Positions 7,701 to 16,140 of a stretch of 27,611 bases of DNA are shown piece by piece. Positions within the stretch are counted from its first letter, which is position 1. Every line of letters begins with the position of its first letter. Below the pieces are notes generated by a model. That model was not told the origin of the DNA and did not search any database. It saw only the letters and a program-made list of their open reading frames with translations. Source of the stretch: a virus. The stretch covers positions 1-27,611 of the IMG/VR virus record IMGVR_UViG_3300037104_000354, one strand, 5' to 3'. The position numbers were made by a program, and so were the translations under genes.

Positions 7701-8903
7701 TGACACACGGCGTTCCACATTACGATCAGTGGAAGCGAGCCGGTCTCGCATATCCTTCAGCATACCCTGGGCCTCGGCCGGCACCGGAGTTTCTTTAGTA
7801 GCCTCAACAGGAGTTTGAAACTCCGCTTTGCTAAGGTCAGCAGCAGGAGCCTCGGCCTTTGCCGTGGGGTTCTCAGTGGCAAGCTGCTTCTGAGTCTCAG
7901 CCAGGCGTTCTTTCAAACTCTTAATGCGATCAGCAACTGGCTCCTCCGCAGGCGTAGGTGCAACCGGAGTTTCAGCCTGTGTGACTGGTTCCAGGTCCGC
8001 TGGAACTTGAGCGGCTGGCGTAGGTACACCGGGCGTTTCTGCGGAGGGGCCGGCTTGTCCTCTCATTCGTTGTAGCAGGTTGCCGGCAGCTTCATGTACC
8101 ACCGGGATACCCGCACCGATAAGAGTATTCATTCCCAGGCCCTGACCAATTTGGGTATCAGGCTGGGTAGTCTGTTGTGCAAGGGCCTGCTGTGCGAGCA
8201 TGGCACCATCATTGATCATGGCACCAACCGCAGCTTTGGCCCCGTACTTGGCAATGTATTGTGGTGTAACCTGGCTGATATACCCCGCCAGTTTCTTTTC
8301 GGCCACTCCCATCACAGAACCGCCACCAGGTTTGCCCTGGAAGATTTTACCCATGATGCCGTCAATCGCAGCTTGTCCGATGACGTGGGCAGCTTCAGCA
8401 CCTGTGCCGATCTGTGCTCCCTCTTCTTTCGCGTACTGATCTTCCGAATAGGCTTCATTGCCCCCGAGGCCCGCAGCAACTAGTGGGTTCGCATACTTAA
8501 CGGCACTACCAATCAGTTGTCCCGGTAGGCTGGAAACTCCACCGTTCCCCCGGGTCGTCTCCAATTGACGAGCACTAGTTTCCATATTCGCGGCCATGTT
8601 GGGAGAGAACTCACCAACGACGGGAGACAGAAGATGCTGTGCCCGGGCCATCAATTCCGCACCTGGGCGAAGCAATTCGATTGCGTTGCTGGCCAATGTT
8701 CCACGTTGAGCATTCTGAGACTCAATGGATGAAGGACCCATGGCCGTGGTTTGTAGACCCGCGTAATACTTCGCGGCCTGCTCGGGGTTAAGATGTTGGA
8801 CTCCGCTGGCTGACGGGATATCCGCCCCTTTCCCCTCGGCCATAGGTTGAAGGTCCTCGGGGATCGCTGATTCAACAGGTTGGAGATCAGTAGGAAAATC
8901 CAT
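4797..8903 (-). CDS. Large internal virion / DNA-ejection protein
   Basis: A 1368-residue protein in the place where podoviruses encode their largest ejection protein. Residues 1-280 hold Ala/Gly-rich segments that could insert in membranes (LIGSAVKYANPLVAAGLGGN). Residues about 280-460 are a low-complexity Pro/Ala/Glu/Thr linker. From about 570 to 720 comes a long helical region (KRGAELAQRMDQIHDQF, AFKDVNKAKMFLDQF). From about 720 to 870 the order SFTKGRAYTF, AAGLEPVTDNPVTM, then NQVNLGLSGRHALTST resembles a domain I know from very large phage internal and polyvalent proteins. A hydrophobic helix lies near 1078-1100 (AATIPILTGLWGGLMHYA), and the end is charged and helical. No lysozyme or transglycosylase motif was recognised. 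The expected role is ejection with the DNA to help it cross the host envelope. This is inferred from position, size and composition. Confidence 0.72.
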   Translation of the reverse strand: MDFPTDLQPVESAIPEDLQPMAEGKGADIPSASGVQHLNPEQAAKYYAGLQTTAMGPSSIESQNAQRGTLASNAIELLRPGAELMARAQHLLSPVVGEFSPNMAANMETSARQLETTRGNGGVSSLPGQLIGSAVKYANPLVAAGLGGNEAYSEDQYAKEEGAQIGTGAEAAHVIGQAAIDGIMGKIFQGKPGGGSVMGVAEKKLAGYISQVTPQYIAKYGAKAAVGAMINDGAMLAQQALAQQTTQPDTQIGQGLGMNTLIGAGIPVVHEAAGNLLQRMRGQAGPSAETPGVPTPAAQVPADLEPVTQAETPVAPTPAEEPVADRIKSLKERLAETQKQLATENPTAKAEAPAADLSKAEFQTPVEATKETPVPAEAQGMLKDMRDRLASTDRNVERRVSNEPVQTEHRFEPGDQAEFVSPKELFTKGKQSEIGNTAEAENAGTQLAKWDQNLAPTEPGLTNAQKTEFIKNGLRSETGPMSERPFTKAVTDAALTESDARQQREAQDISLWRPESPEFKRLQAERIANGQPPYEPSKEPSFFDKIKEQGAAKIKELASNEEGGSDIHKKFIHEDVIPAIQNAGEAISKITHGLKNVFGAQGGPGAEEGKGMFRKRGAELAQRMDQIHDQFGKAENALDRLPQDQQRTFTDLAERGALQADPKLQSLADDIRDIYDGRLADIQQRDPEFKGLSDYMGHAFKDVNKAKMFLDQFAAKKPLAGNKSFTKGRAYTFQSDAIAAGLEPVTDNPVTMMKLKVLQMDKWITAHDLGEEMETRGHLKQMPKDQRPPDGWAIINDPMFRGKMAPEGLASVFNNALSTGLRGHKDFGPAIRGVFQVGNLMNQVNLGLSGRHALTSTLNSGLSEFALGLKQAIAGEPIKGMQKMALGTTAIGPAARDYWNGTSMLKEWLHPGSTDAQTKVIVDAMKEQGGRAKMDDFYHSGMTDKMMKAFHSGNIIGAALRLPGAAFDTVAKPIMEYMVPRLKMGAFMQQAKLALESNPSMDGEQLSHAMGKAWQSIDNRFGEIVHDNLFWHQTTRDLALMSFRSVGWNQGTVNELLGGMKDIKDVSKSDKGGLNISHRLAYAATIPILTGLWGGLMHYAMSGQKPSQLKDLYYPKTGSKNPQGDDERVELPTYMNDVFSAAHSPLSTVTSKLHPLVGTTMDLMTNKDFTGTHIASDDDPWLKRQMDRIKYVGKQVEPISVQQYNQQREGGDTPFKSLMGAAGINKAPARQIRSDAENAIEDKLADKATSRTPDEADHSRLMAKLVGDLRNKHEDAWDSIHAAEEKGSIDQDDVQSIAKRAEKPGGLEGLILDRNLGPKDIMDVWEKMTPDEKKETEGAVRHKIGSAKKLLPADRINFFHQINTDMKD

Positions 8904-8905
8904 GA

Positions 8906-9922
8906 TTACTTTTGCTCCACAGGTGAACCATTGATAATCTTGAACGTCTTGCCTGTGCTGGGACTATGAAGTACCTGGCCTTCAGTAAACTTCTGGCCTG
9001 TCTTCGGATGTTGCCATCCACCCTGCTGGGGCTGGGCTTGTTGTTGCTGTCCTGGCTTCCAGGCTCCCTCAGTCAGGTGATTGTTGATCTGATCAATCTG
9101 GGGCTGAATCTGGGCTATCTGTTGTTTGGCCTGGGCATAACCGGGATCAGCCTTGTATTCTTCTTCGCCCTCTTGCGTGCCAATGTGTGGGTACTTCTTC
9201 TGGATCATAGACGCCTGCTTCTCCAGCATACTTAACTGGTGAGAAGTAGCCTGGCGTTCATCTGCCCCACTCTTGGGTTTATTCTGCTGCTGGGCCGCAG
9301 TCATTTCATGTTGAAGGGCCTCGTGAACCTGAACAGGCGTAGCACCCGTATCAGCGAAAGCCTTCACACGGGCGAGGGCTTCAGGAGCCAGGGCACCCTT
9401 AAACTGGTTGACCAGGTTGACCATGGGATCAGTTGGACCTTGACCAACCGGGCTCCCTTGCACTGTGTATGACTTCCCTTCCATGAAGCTATCTTCACCA
9501 GGTGTCACGCCGCCAAAGGCTTTCGCGTTACGCTGCTGGCCGGCCAGGAATTTATCCGCCGTCATAGCGTTGGGACCGTCACCTTGTTTAAACGTCACGC
9601 CACCCGAGGACCCGCCTGGGGTAACTTCTTCATCGCCCCAGGCGTGAGCAAGAGGAGCCGCCTTGGCTTGCTGTTTTGCCGTGGCAATATGCTGAGTCAA
9701 TGGAGATACGCCGCCAAAGCTAGAAGGCGTAGCCGTCTGTCCTCGTAGTTGGGACTGACGAAGATTATGAGCACGCTGAAGAAGCGTAGCTTGATTATCT
9801 TCGCCGACATGGGGCCACTGGTCTTCATCCTGGGCCTGCTCTATAGATGACTCGCGAACCATACGTGGAGTCAGTAAGGACTGACCCAAAGGAATGAAAG
9901 GCATTGATTGAAACTGACTCAT
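8906..9922 (-). CDS. Internal virion / ejection protein (Q-rich, helical)
   Basis: A 338-residue protein between two other likely ejection proteins. It starts well (AGGAG four bases before the ATG) and ends two bases before the next gene. The N-terminal half is Gly/Ser/Pro-rich and looks unfolded (GGSSGGVTFKQG, FGGVTPGEDSF). From about residue 215 there is a long Gln/Lys/Glu-rich helical stretch (QLSMLEKQASMIQKKY, then YAQAKQQIAQIQPQIDQIN), followed by a QQQQ run and a small C-terminal unit, HPKTGQKFTEGQVLHS and GKTFKIINGSP, which looks like a beta hairpin. This composition is typical of proteins stored inside podovirus heads and released with the DNA. There is no recognisable enzyme motif. 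The GTTTAAAC site at 9586 reads Phe-Lys. Confidence 0.62.
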   Translation of the reverse strand: MSQFQSMPFIPLGQSLLTPRMVRESSIEQAQDEDQWPHVGEDNQATLLQRAHNLRQSQLRGQTATPSSFGGVSPLTQHIATAKQQAKAAPLAHAWGDEEVTPGGSSGGVTFKQGDGPNAMTADKFLAGQQRNAKAFGGVTPGEDSFMEGKSYTVQGSPVGQGPTDPMVNLVNQFKGALAPEALARVKAFADTGATPVQVHEALQHEMTAAQQQNKPKSGADERQATSHQLSMLEKQASMIQKKYPHIGTQEGEEEYKADPGYAQAKQQIAQIQPQIDQINNHLTEGAWKPGQQQQAQPQQGGWQHPKTGQKFTEGQVLHSPSTGKTFKIINGSPVEQK

Positions 9923-9933
9923 GGTTCTCCTGA

Positions 9934-10650
9934 TTATATCGGGTTGCCGTTATCATCAACTTCGCTGCCGACATAGCTACCCTGATCAGCCACTGCACCA
10001 CCGTTACCACCGGCAAGGTACTGGCTGTAGGCAGTGTTCATTCCACCGCTACCGCCGAGGGATGAAGTTTGACCGGCCGTGGGGCCCTGCCAATACCCGC
10101 CCGCTTGCGGTTGCATCATGCTGCCCATCATCGCAGCTTGCTGGGCCTGTGGTTGAAGACTATTTAAACCCGTTGTGCCTGGGGCCCCGTTCATTCCTGC
10201 GGCACCCTGACGAATAGCTTGCTGGTTGCCCAGGGCTTGCTGAAGCCCCATACCATATTGACTCTGCTGGTAGGGTTGATCCATCTTTGCCAGGTTCTCG
10301 CCGCCCTGGGCACTCATGTTAGCAATGTTGCCGAGGGCTCCCATTCCTCGCATAGCATCCATATTGGAAAGCTGAGCCATCCCCTGGTTATACGCGTAGG
10401 TTGGGGCCAACTGCATATTCTCGGCCACTGTTGTATTGCCCAGCCCCTTGTTGGTCATGTGCTGCTGCACCTGACCCTGCTGCTGTTGAAGCTGTGTACC
10501 GAGGGCCATTTGCTGGGCCGACGTAGTATCACCAGAGAGTTTTAAAGCACCGTTCAGGTTCTGAAGGGCCGCATTGTATCCCTGGACAGCCGGCTGAGCA
10601 CCGGGGGCCGGGGAGCTAAAATTCGGAATTGTTGCTTGAGCACCGGGCAT
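9934..10650 (-). CDS. Small internal virion / ejection protein (Ala/Gln/Met-rich)
   Basis: A 238-residue protein, the first of three consecutive probable ejection genes. The sequence is rich in Ala, Gln, Gly and Met, with amphipathic helices: GYNAALQNLNGALKLSGD, then QMALGTQLQQQQGQVQQHM, then MGALGNIANMSAQGGENLA. The last 70 residues are Gly/Ser/Asn-rich and probably disordered. Small, Ala/Gln-rich helical proteins occur at this position in P22-like (gp7) and T7-like (gp14) phages, where they form channels across the outer membrane; that is family knowledge, and sequence similarity was not tested. AAAGG precedes the start by 8 bases. An alternative is a tail-fibre assembly helper, since a fibre gene lies just upstream, but the composition fits ejection better. 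Confidence 0.58.
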   Translation of the reverse strand: MPGAQATIPNFSSPAPGAQPAVQGYNAALQNLNGALKLSGDTTSAQQMALGTQLQQQQGQVQQHMTNKGLGNTTVAENMQLAPTYAYNQGMAQLSNMDAMRGMGALGNIANMSAQGGENLAKMDQPYQQSQYGMGLQQALGNQQAIRQGAAGMNGAPGTTGLNSLQPQAQQAAMMGSMMQPQAGGYWQGPTAGQTSSLGGSGGMNTAYSQYLAGGNGGAVADQGSYVGSEVDDNGNPI

Positions 10651-10662
10651 TGTTACCTTTCG

Positions 10663-12681
10663 TTAAGCCATGAGTTCGAGTCGCATGAATTTCATAACAC
10701 ACGTATCAGTTCCATTTGTCACTGCTGCTGATGCCGAGAATTGCAAAGTCAATTGCTGGGTCAGGTCCACCGTGGCGTTGTTGAATGTGAGGAGGCTACC
10801 TGTAGTCACGACAGCATTATTGTCAGATGCCAGGATACCTAGGGTGCGTACGACGCCGCTGCTACCAGTGGAAATGCAGGTTATATCCGCATCGATAATC
10901 ACGTCACCATTCTGACCACCAACTGAAGTCGTAGTCACCGAGTCCAGAGCCACAGTTGCATGTGAACTTTTCAGGTTGATATTGAACGTGAACGAGTTCA
11001 AAACGGTCTGACCAAATGTGACGTAGATTCGCATCCGCATCAAACGACCGGCGATGTTTAAGAACCCGGCCGGGAAAGTATATAAGTAGCTGGTGAATGT
11101 TTGGGCCGATGTGTTCGCAGTCACTGTTCGGCTGAGGCCGAAGTTAAACAACATGCCCAGAAGATTCCCATTTACAAAATTTACTCCGTCGTTTCCGTAC
11201 GAAGCGGTAACCTGTTGTTGTGTACTATTGAACCATCCTTGTCCCGCTGTGGGAGAACCGGGATCAGCCGACAACACTGGAAATACCACACCAGTTACAT
11301 CAGCCGCTGCTAAGGCTCGGAACGTGGGCTTAGCCGCTGCACCTGATGCTGGACCTGCAAAGACAGTGTTAGCTGATTCAGTAGCTAGGTCCAACGCCAG
11401 GGTTCCGGTTGAAGTGATCGGCGATCCTCCAATAGTCAGAAATCCCGGGACTGACATAGCCACACTTGTGACTGATCCAACTGCGGCCCACTTTACTCCA
11501 TTGGTCTGGCCACTATCGGCCACCAGAGCAAAGCCGTTCGTGCCTACCGTGAGGGTAGCCGCATTGATGCCACCGAAAACAATCAGGTCACCTTTGTTGG
11601 TGAACACGGTGTTTAGATCGTGAGCGGTCATTCCCCGGAAAGTAGGAGCAGCAGCCGCACCTGTAGTAGGGCCCGCAAATATAAGGTTGGCTGTTTCAGT
11701 CGCGAGAGTGATCGCCAAAGTGCCGCTTGTGGTAACGGGCGATCCACCGATCTGCAAGAAGCTGGGGACCGTCATGGCCACGCTAGTAACACTGCCCGTA
11801 CCAGAGATCGTGCTCCAGGCCGGCAATCCACCAACTACCGTGAGCACCTGTCCAGTTGTCCCGATGGGAAGACGAGCCGGGGTAGGAGTGGCGTTCTCGA
11901 TCAGGATGTCACCAGCGACTGTCAGCACCGCCCCCAAGTCAGCAGCGACAAGAGAACGAAAAGTTGGTGCCGCATTTGCCCCGGAAGTAGGACCTGCAAA
12001 AACTATATTCTTCGCCTGGGATACGAGTGTCGCGAGAGTAAGTGTTCCGCTTGTGGTGACAGGTGTACCCGATATCGTGAACAGACCAGTTGAATCAGCT
12101 AGACCAACACTCGTCACCGATCCAAGGCCGACACCACCCGGAAGATCAGCCAATGCAATGGTACGGAAAGTTGGTGCCGCATTTGCCCCGGAAGTAGGAC
12201 CTGCAAAAAAAGTCTTCTGAGTCTGGGCCGTCAGAGTCGCAAATGATAGAGTTCCGCTTGTCGTGACCGGACTGCCGGTCACAGTGGCGAATAAGCCAGT
12301 GGAGTCTGAAAGGGCCACACTGGTCACGGTGCCAGCCGAAGCACTGCTCCATTTCAATCCATCAGCCTGGGTACTATCAGCCGTTAGCACCTGGCCGTTT
12401 GTTCCGACAGGAAGACGAGTAGCTGAAGTTCCATAGACAAGGATGTCACCCTTAGTTGTCAAGATGCCAAGCTGACTGGAGCCGATGCCCCCGGCCTTTA
12501 CTTCCAGGGCCCCGCCACCTGACACATCCAGGGTGGTATTGTCAACCGTCAACGAGAGAACGCCGGCCGTGTTGACCAGGGGTTTAACAACTGATGTGAT
12601 GACAGACCCCTGAACCACACGTTGCCAACTTCGGCGAACGCGTCCAGGCGAGTTAGAATTTCTGTCAATCTTATTGGGCAT
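10663..12681 (-). CDS. Repeat-rich tail fibre protein
   Basis: A 672-residue fibre protein. The N-terminus (1-60) is basic and probably attaches to the tail. Residues about 65-470 are built from repeats of three kinds: GSVTSVALxDSTGLF with SPVTTSGTL (four copies), FAGPTSGANAAPTFR with ADL (four copies), and TKGDILVYGTSATRLPVGTN with GLKW (three copies). This is the pattern of elongated beta-structured phage fibres. The last 190 residues have no repeats and are beta-rich (AGRLMRMRIYVTFGQ, QNGDVIIDADITC), as expected for a trimerising, receptor-binding tip. No peptidase or chaperone motif is seen. The start shares a base with the stop of the nozzle gene (TAATG). It should set host range. The binding target cannot be read from the sequence. 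Confidence 0.82.
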   Translation of the reverse strand: MPNKIDRNSNSPGRVRRSWQRVVQGSVITSVVKPLVNTAGVLSLTVDNTTLDVSGGGALEVKAGGIGSSQLGILTTKGDILVYGTSATRLPVGTNGQVLTADSTQADGLKWSSASAGTVTSVALSDSTGLFATVTGSPVTTSGTLSFATLTAQTQKTFFAGPTSGANAAPTFRTIALADLPGGVGLGSVTSVGLADSTGLFTISGTPVTTSGTLTLATLVSQAKNIVFAGPTSGANAAPTFRSLVAADLGAVLTVAGDILIENATPTPARLPIGTTGQVLTVVGGLPAWSTISGTGSVTSVAMTVPSFLQIGGSPVTTSGTLAITLATETANLIFAGPTTGAAAAPTFRGMTAHDLNTVFTNKGDLIVFGGINAATLTVGTNGFALVADSGQTNGVKWAAVGSVTSVAMSVPGFLTIGGSPITSTGTLALDLATESANTVFAGPASGAAAKPTFRALAAADVTGVVFPVLSADPGSPTAGQGWFNSTQQQVTASYGNDGVNFVNGNLLGMLFNFGLSRTVTANTSAQTFTSYLYTFPAGFLNIAGRLMRMRIYVTFGQTVLNSFTFNINLKSSHATVALDSVTTTSVGGQNGDVIIDADITCISTGSSGVVRTLGILASDNNAVVTTGSLLTFNNATVDLTQQLTLQFSASAAVTNGTDTCVMKFMRLELMA
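11960..12002 (-). repeat. Exact 43-bp direct repeat in fibre gene, copy 1
   Basis: This stretch is identical to 12167-12209 and lies 207 bp (69 codons) away. It encodes the FAGPTSGANAAPTF unit. The neighbouring versions of the same protein repeat (near 11340 and 11640) differ in DNA, so these two copies were probably made alike by a recent duplication or by gene conversion. Confidence 0.9.
12167..12209 (-). repeat. Exact 43-bp direct repeat in fibre gene, copy 2
   Basis: This is the second copy of the repeat at 11960-12002. Recombination between the copies would remove or add exactly 69 codons in frame, giving shorter or longer fibres. Confidence 0.9.
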
Positions 12682-15044
12682 TATCGTCTTTCTCGGTTAC
12701 GACCGCCAGGAGTAAACTCCAACACAGCAGATTCAAACGAGAAGTAGGCTTCTGGTTCCGAGTTGCTGAGCGTCAGGGTAAACCAGGCCCCTCGCAATCG
12801 CTGACGGATAGTTGTTTGCCGGCGTTCCAGAACACATGAGGTATTCCCAAATGAATGGGCCACACCCTCAGTAACTTCATACGCATCATATCCGCTGTTC
12901 ACTGTCGCCACGGCATTCCATGGATCAGGTGGCACGGTGGGCGAAGAGTTCTGGGCCGAGTAATCCGCCAGTAGAATATCGCCTACCGCTGGGGATACCG
13001 TGAAAGTCACGTTCGCATTGCCATCATACAGATAATCAAAACTGGCTGCTTCAGATGTCACATAGGTGCCGTTTAAACGCATACCATTCTTGTATATCTG
13101 GAGCGATCCGAGAATCGCATTGTGCCCAAGCTGAAATCCAGTTATGATCCCGTCAGGTGGAGGGGATAACTGTTCCTGGGATATGGTAATCGGCGTGACT
13201 CCCGGAAACTGAGTTTCACCGAGGTCAATCGTAGTACCCTGAAGAATCGCCGCTTCACCAGGAATTGGCTGAATAGGACCGAGAGTGATAAGCGAACTTA
13301 TTGCAATCCCAGCGTCATCCTGGGCCACTTGTCCGATGCGGTAAATACCACCATCAAAGCCGCCCATGAAAACTTGACGAGACGCGGGGCCCGCATCGTT
13401 CAATCCGAGCAAGGCACAGGTAGGACCGATGTTTTGCGGGTACTGAATGGGCCACAATCCACCATTACGAATATCGTATACTAAGTGGGTGCCCGCAATA
13501 GTTTGGTTAGCGGGAGTGACAAAGATATAAAGATAGTGCCGATCAAAATCGGAAACCATCGTGAACAGATTGTGGCTCCAATCGATTTGCTGAAAGAACT
13601 GATCGTACGTATGACCACTCACAAGTTCTGGGGGCTTGTAAAACTCCCACATAGGCTTTACGGAATATAGACCCCCGGGAGCCAGGAAGTACAAAAGACC
13701 CTGGGGATCGACACACCAGGCATTGGGGCCGAGAATACCCATCTGGTCGGATATACGAACGATTGTGCCACCGTCAGCGATATCACCTTCGAGCATCCAC
13801 AAAGAGTTCGTACATCCGATGATCATGTAGTCATCAGTGTAGGGGATCAGTGCAGTGATGGGTTCGCCAATCTGGCCAGACTTTGACAGATTACCCGCAA
13901 CCGCAGCCGCAGGATCAGTCTGGGAATAATCCCAATCAGTTGGTACGCCCGTGCGAGCCATGTAGAAATTTTGGGGGTTCGACGAGTCACCAGCCAGGAC
14001 CAACCGACCTCGCCAGTTGCATGCCAGGCAGCAATTCGTAGGGGCCGAGCCGGTCGTGGCGGCATACGCGGTGACTGTGTTCGTCGCAATGTTCAAGGAT
14101 GTGATGTTAGTCCCATCCACAAAATAGATGTACCCGTTTATATTCGCTGAAGCAACAGGCACCCCTGAGAGAAGAGGACGAGACGCCTGATTCGCAGATA
14201 AGGCCATGGGGGCCGCGAAGGTGCCACTGTAAATGTATCCATCCGTCACGCTAGTCATCAGCGTATTGTACACTGATCCGAGAGTTGGGCCGGTACTAGA
14301 CTTGATCGAGGTGGCACCTGTGGTCGCGGTAACAAGTCCTGAAGTGAGAACGTGAATCGCTGGATTCAGAGTCTGGGCTCCAGGAGCAGGTGCCTGAAGA
14401 TTCATAGCCGCAAAAGTTTGTGTGCTCGAAAACGAAAACTCTGGCACAGTTACAACCAGAGTCTGGGCCGACAAACTCAGGGTAATGTTCAACGTTCCAG
14501 TAAAGGTATGAGGAAACGTTGCGGTGGAAGCGATGGTCGTAACCTGGCTTTCCGCTGCAACTTTCAAATCAATCAAACCACCGCTCCCGTGGTTCACAGA
14601 CTGAAGCTCAACTACAACTGTTTCAGGACCAGTTGGCATCGTCACGGTAACAGCAAGGATGCTATTAACAGTCGTTGCAATGAACGAGAATGCCGTGGAC
14701 AATGTGTAAGTTTCAGTCCCTTCTGTCCAAGAGTTTGTGTTTACCGAAGCATTGACTGCCCCGCCAGACTGTGCCCCCAAGGCGGCGACGGTGGCTGAGC
14801 CCCCGGCCGCAATGACCGGATACGAAATATTATTGACAACATTCAGATTTTGAATGAGCGAACCAGAATTGGTGTTGACATACAGATTGCAACCTGTACG
14901 TTGAGCAACTCGGGCTCGTCCAAAACGATCATACGGAAGCATGTTCAGGGAGTTCCAACACGTTTCGGGAGGCTGCTGCTCGCGAGCCCGCGTGCGGTTA
15001 ATTCCCTTCATTGGCGACATCAACGGGATTTTAATAGCGGGCAT
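12681..15044 (-). CDS. Tail nozzle / beta-propeller head-closure protein (P22 gp10-like role)
   Basis: A 787-residue protein that should close the head under the adaptor and form the tail nozzle. The N-terminus has the basic opening usual for this group (PLMSPMKGINRTRAREQQPPETCWNSLNM, around residues 7-35, followed by a DRFGRARVAQR segment). Residues about 70-220 are an inserted Thr/Ser-rich beta domain. Residues about 260-600 contain propeller-blade features: NGYIYFVDGT, NWRGRLVLAGDSSNPQNFY, YTDDYMIIGCTNSLWMLEGD, GLLYFLAPGGLYSV, YDIRNGGLWPIQYP and FMGGFDGGIYRIGQ. The C-terminus is beta-rich (FTLTLSNSEPEAYFSFES). GGAG six bases before ATG gives a strong start. A terminator lies just upstream. 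The GTTTAAAC site at 13071 reads Leu-Asn. The propeller/nozzle assignment rests on motif pattern and gene order. Confidence 0.78.
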   Translation of the reverse strand: MPAIKIPLMSPMKGINRTRAREQQPPETCWNSLNMLPYDRFGRARVAQRTGCNLYVNTNSGSLIQNLNVVNNISYPVIAAGGSATVAALGAQSGGAVNASVNTNSWTEGTETYTLSTAFSFIATTVNSILAVTVTMPTGPETVVVELQSVNHGSGGLIDLKVAAESQVTTIASTATFPHTFTGTLNITLSLSAQTLVVTVPEFSFSSTQTFAAMNLQAPAPGAQTLNPAIHVLTSGLVTATTGATSIKSSTGPTLGSVYNTLMTSVTDGYIYSGTFAAPMALSANQASRPLLSGVPVASANINGYIYFVDGTNITSLNIATNTVTAYAATTGSAPTNCCLACNWRGRLVLAGDSSNPQNFYMARTGVPTDWDYSQTDPAAAVAGNLSKSGQIGEPITALIPYTDDYMIIGCTNSLWMLEGDIADGGTIVRISDQMGILGPNAWCVDPQGLLYFLAPGGLYSVKPMWEFYKPPELVSGHTYDQFFQQIDWSHNLFTMVSDFDRHYLYIFVTPANQTIAGTHLVYDIRNGGLWPIQYPQNIGPTCALLGLNDAGPASRQVFMGGFDGGIYRIGQVAQDDAGIAISSLITLGPIQPIPGEAAILQGTTIDLGETQFPGVTPITISQEQLSPPPDGIITGFQLGHNAILGSLQIYKNGMRLNGTYVTSEAASFDYLYDGNANVTFTVSPAVGDILLADYSAQNSSPTVPPDPWNAVATVNSGYDAYEVTEGVAHSFGNTSCVLERRQTTIRQRLRGAWFTLTLSNSEPEAYFSFESAVLEFTPGGRNRERR

Positions 15045-15055
15045 CTATATCTCCG

Positions 15056-15087
15056 AAAAGGGCCGGCACCGATTAAGATGCCGGCCC
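15056..15087 (-). terminator. Rho-independent terminator
   Basis: Read leftward, a perfect 9-bp GC-rich stem (GGGCCGGCA / TGCCGGCCC, 15079-15087 with 15060-15068) with a 10-base loop is followed at once by TTTT (15059-15056). It sits between the stop of the gene at 15115 and the start of the nozzle gene at 15044. No new promoter is evident after it, so it probably lets only part of the transcripts through. Confidence 0.85.
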
Positions 15088-15114
15088 CTGGTTTCATGAG
15101 AACACGAAGCCGGC

Positions 15115-16140
15115 TTATCGAAGTTCGTTGCCGTATTCGTTCAGGGGGCTTCCGTCCAGGCCAGTCGAGTCCGTGTCATTGAAGGACACGATGGTGGAGG
15201 CATAGATCCATTCCAGAGCATAGATGTACGTATTGCCTGTGGTAGTTCCAACAAGGGCCAACGTCACATCCACGATGGACCGGCGAGTAGCACCTTGACC
15301 GCTAATGTCGATATCCAAGGCCTGTTCGGTTGTGGATAAGTTCGCCGCAGTCGTCTGGAACTCCAGAGTACCTGATGCCAAGGTGCCAGCAATCGCTGTC
15401 TTGCCGAGGGGGATCAGGGTTGGCGTGCCAGTGATGGTGATCGAGGCGTCTGCATTCGCCAGGGCGATGTAAACTCGCAGGGCCAAACGGTCACTGGTTT
15501 CATCGTAGTCACGCGGGATCGGGAGATTGACCAGTCCCACAGTTGGGTTGGTGCCAGCAGGGATCACGTAGACAGGTTCGGTGCCTGTGTTGAGCGTGTT
15601 GCCAGTCAACGAGTTCAAGAGATCAGTGTTGACGACAGTGAGTTCAATCGCTCCAGTGCCGGCCGAAAATGCCGTAACAGCCGAGACTGTGACGCCAATG
15701 GCCTGGGTTTTGGTGAACGTATTGGTGCCTGTGATAGCCGTACCTGATTTGAGAGCACCCACGGCATCAGCCGTTGCCAAGGTCACAACGCCACCCGTTG
15801 TCGCGACTGTTGCAACCTGGCCCGTCAAAGTTGCGGCGGCACCGGCACCCGTAGCCGCCACGTTGCCCTGGTGCCAGTTGATCGACGTGATTGTCCCGTT
15901 GAAGCCAGGAAGAATGTTCAGCACCTGGGCATTCGCAAAACCGGATTCAGCCGCGACTGGAATAGTCAACACGGTAGTTGCCACCGTCCCGGCAGTGTTG
16001 ATGATGTCGTCCAAGCTCAATCGTTTATCGACCTTGATGCCGCCATCATAGGGCTTGGCACCTTTGCTGGTGGGGGCCTGGTTGCTACCCGTGATCAACT
16101 GCTTGATCATGTACAGAAAATTGTCAGGAGTGAATCTCAA
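15115..16140 (-). CDS. Beta-rich virion protein, unknown (TTG start)
   Basis: A 341-residue protein between adaptor and nozzle genes. The best start is TTG at 16138-16140: it has AGAGG five to six bases upstream and overlaps the stop before it (TTGA). The next ATG, residue 11 at 16110, has no good ribosome site. Residues 1-45 are mixed and partly basic (IKQLITGSNQAPTSKGAKPYDGG). The rest is rich in Thr, Ala, Gly and Val with strand patterns (GVVTLATADAVGALKSGTAI) and a conserved-looking DYDETSDRLALRVYIALAN. It ends with YIYALEWIYASTIVSF. There is no signal peptide or enzyme motif. It is probably a structural protein of the head or of the head-tail connection. I do not recognise the family. 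A terminator follows it. Confidence 0.66.
   Translation of the reverse strand: MRFTPDNFLYMIKQLITGSNQAPTSKGAKPYDGGIKVDKRLSLDDIINTAGTVATTVLTIPVAAESGFANAQVLNILPGFNGTITSINWHQGNVAATGAGAAATLTGQVATVATTGGVVTLATADAVGALKSGTAITGTNTFTKTQAIGVTVSAVTAFSAGTGAIELTVVNTDLLNSLTGNTLNTGTEPVYVIPAGTNPTVGLVNLPIPRDYDETSDRLALRVYIALANADASITITGTPTLIPLGKTAIAGTLASGTLEFQTTAANLSTTEQALDIDISGQGATRRSIVDVTLALVGTTTGNTYIYALEWIYASTIVSFNDTDSTGLDGSPLNEYGNELR

Noticed and set aside
10700-12650. Repeats that might suggest a CRISPR array or a template/variable repeat pair of a diversity-generating retroelement
   Set aside because: The repeats are in-frame protein repeats of a fibre with variable lengths; there is no spacer pattern, and no reverse transcriptase is seen in the window.
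15056-15087. Terminator acting in both directions
   Set aside because: On the rightward strand the stem is followed by CTGGTTTC, not a T-run, so only the leftward direction is supported.
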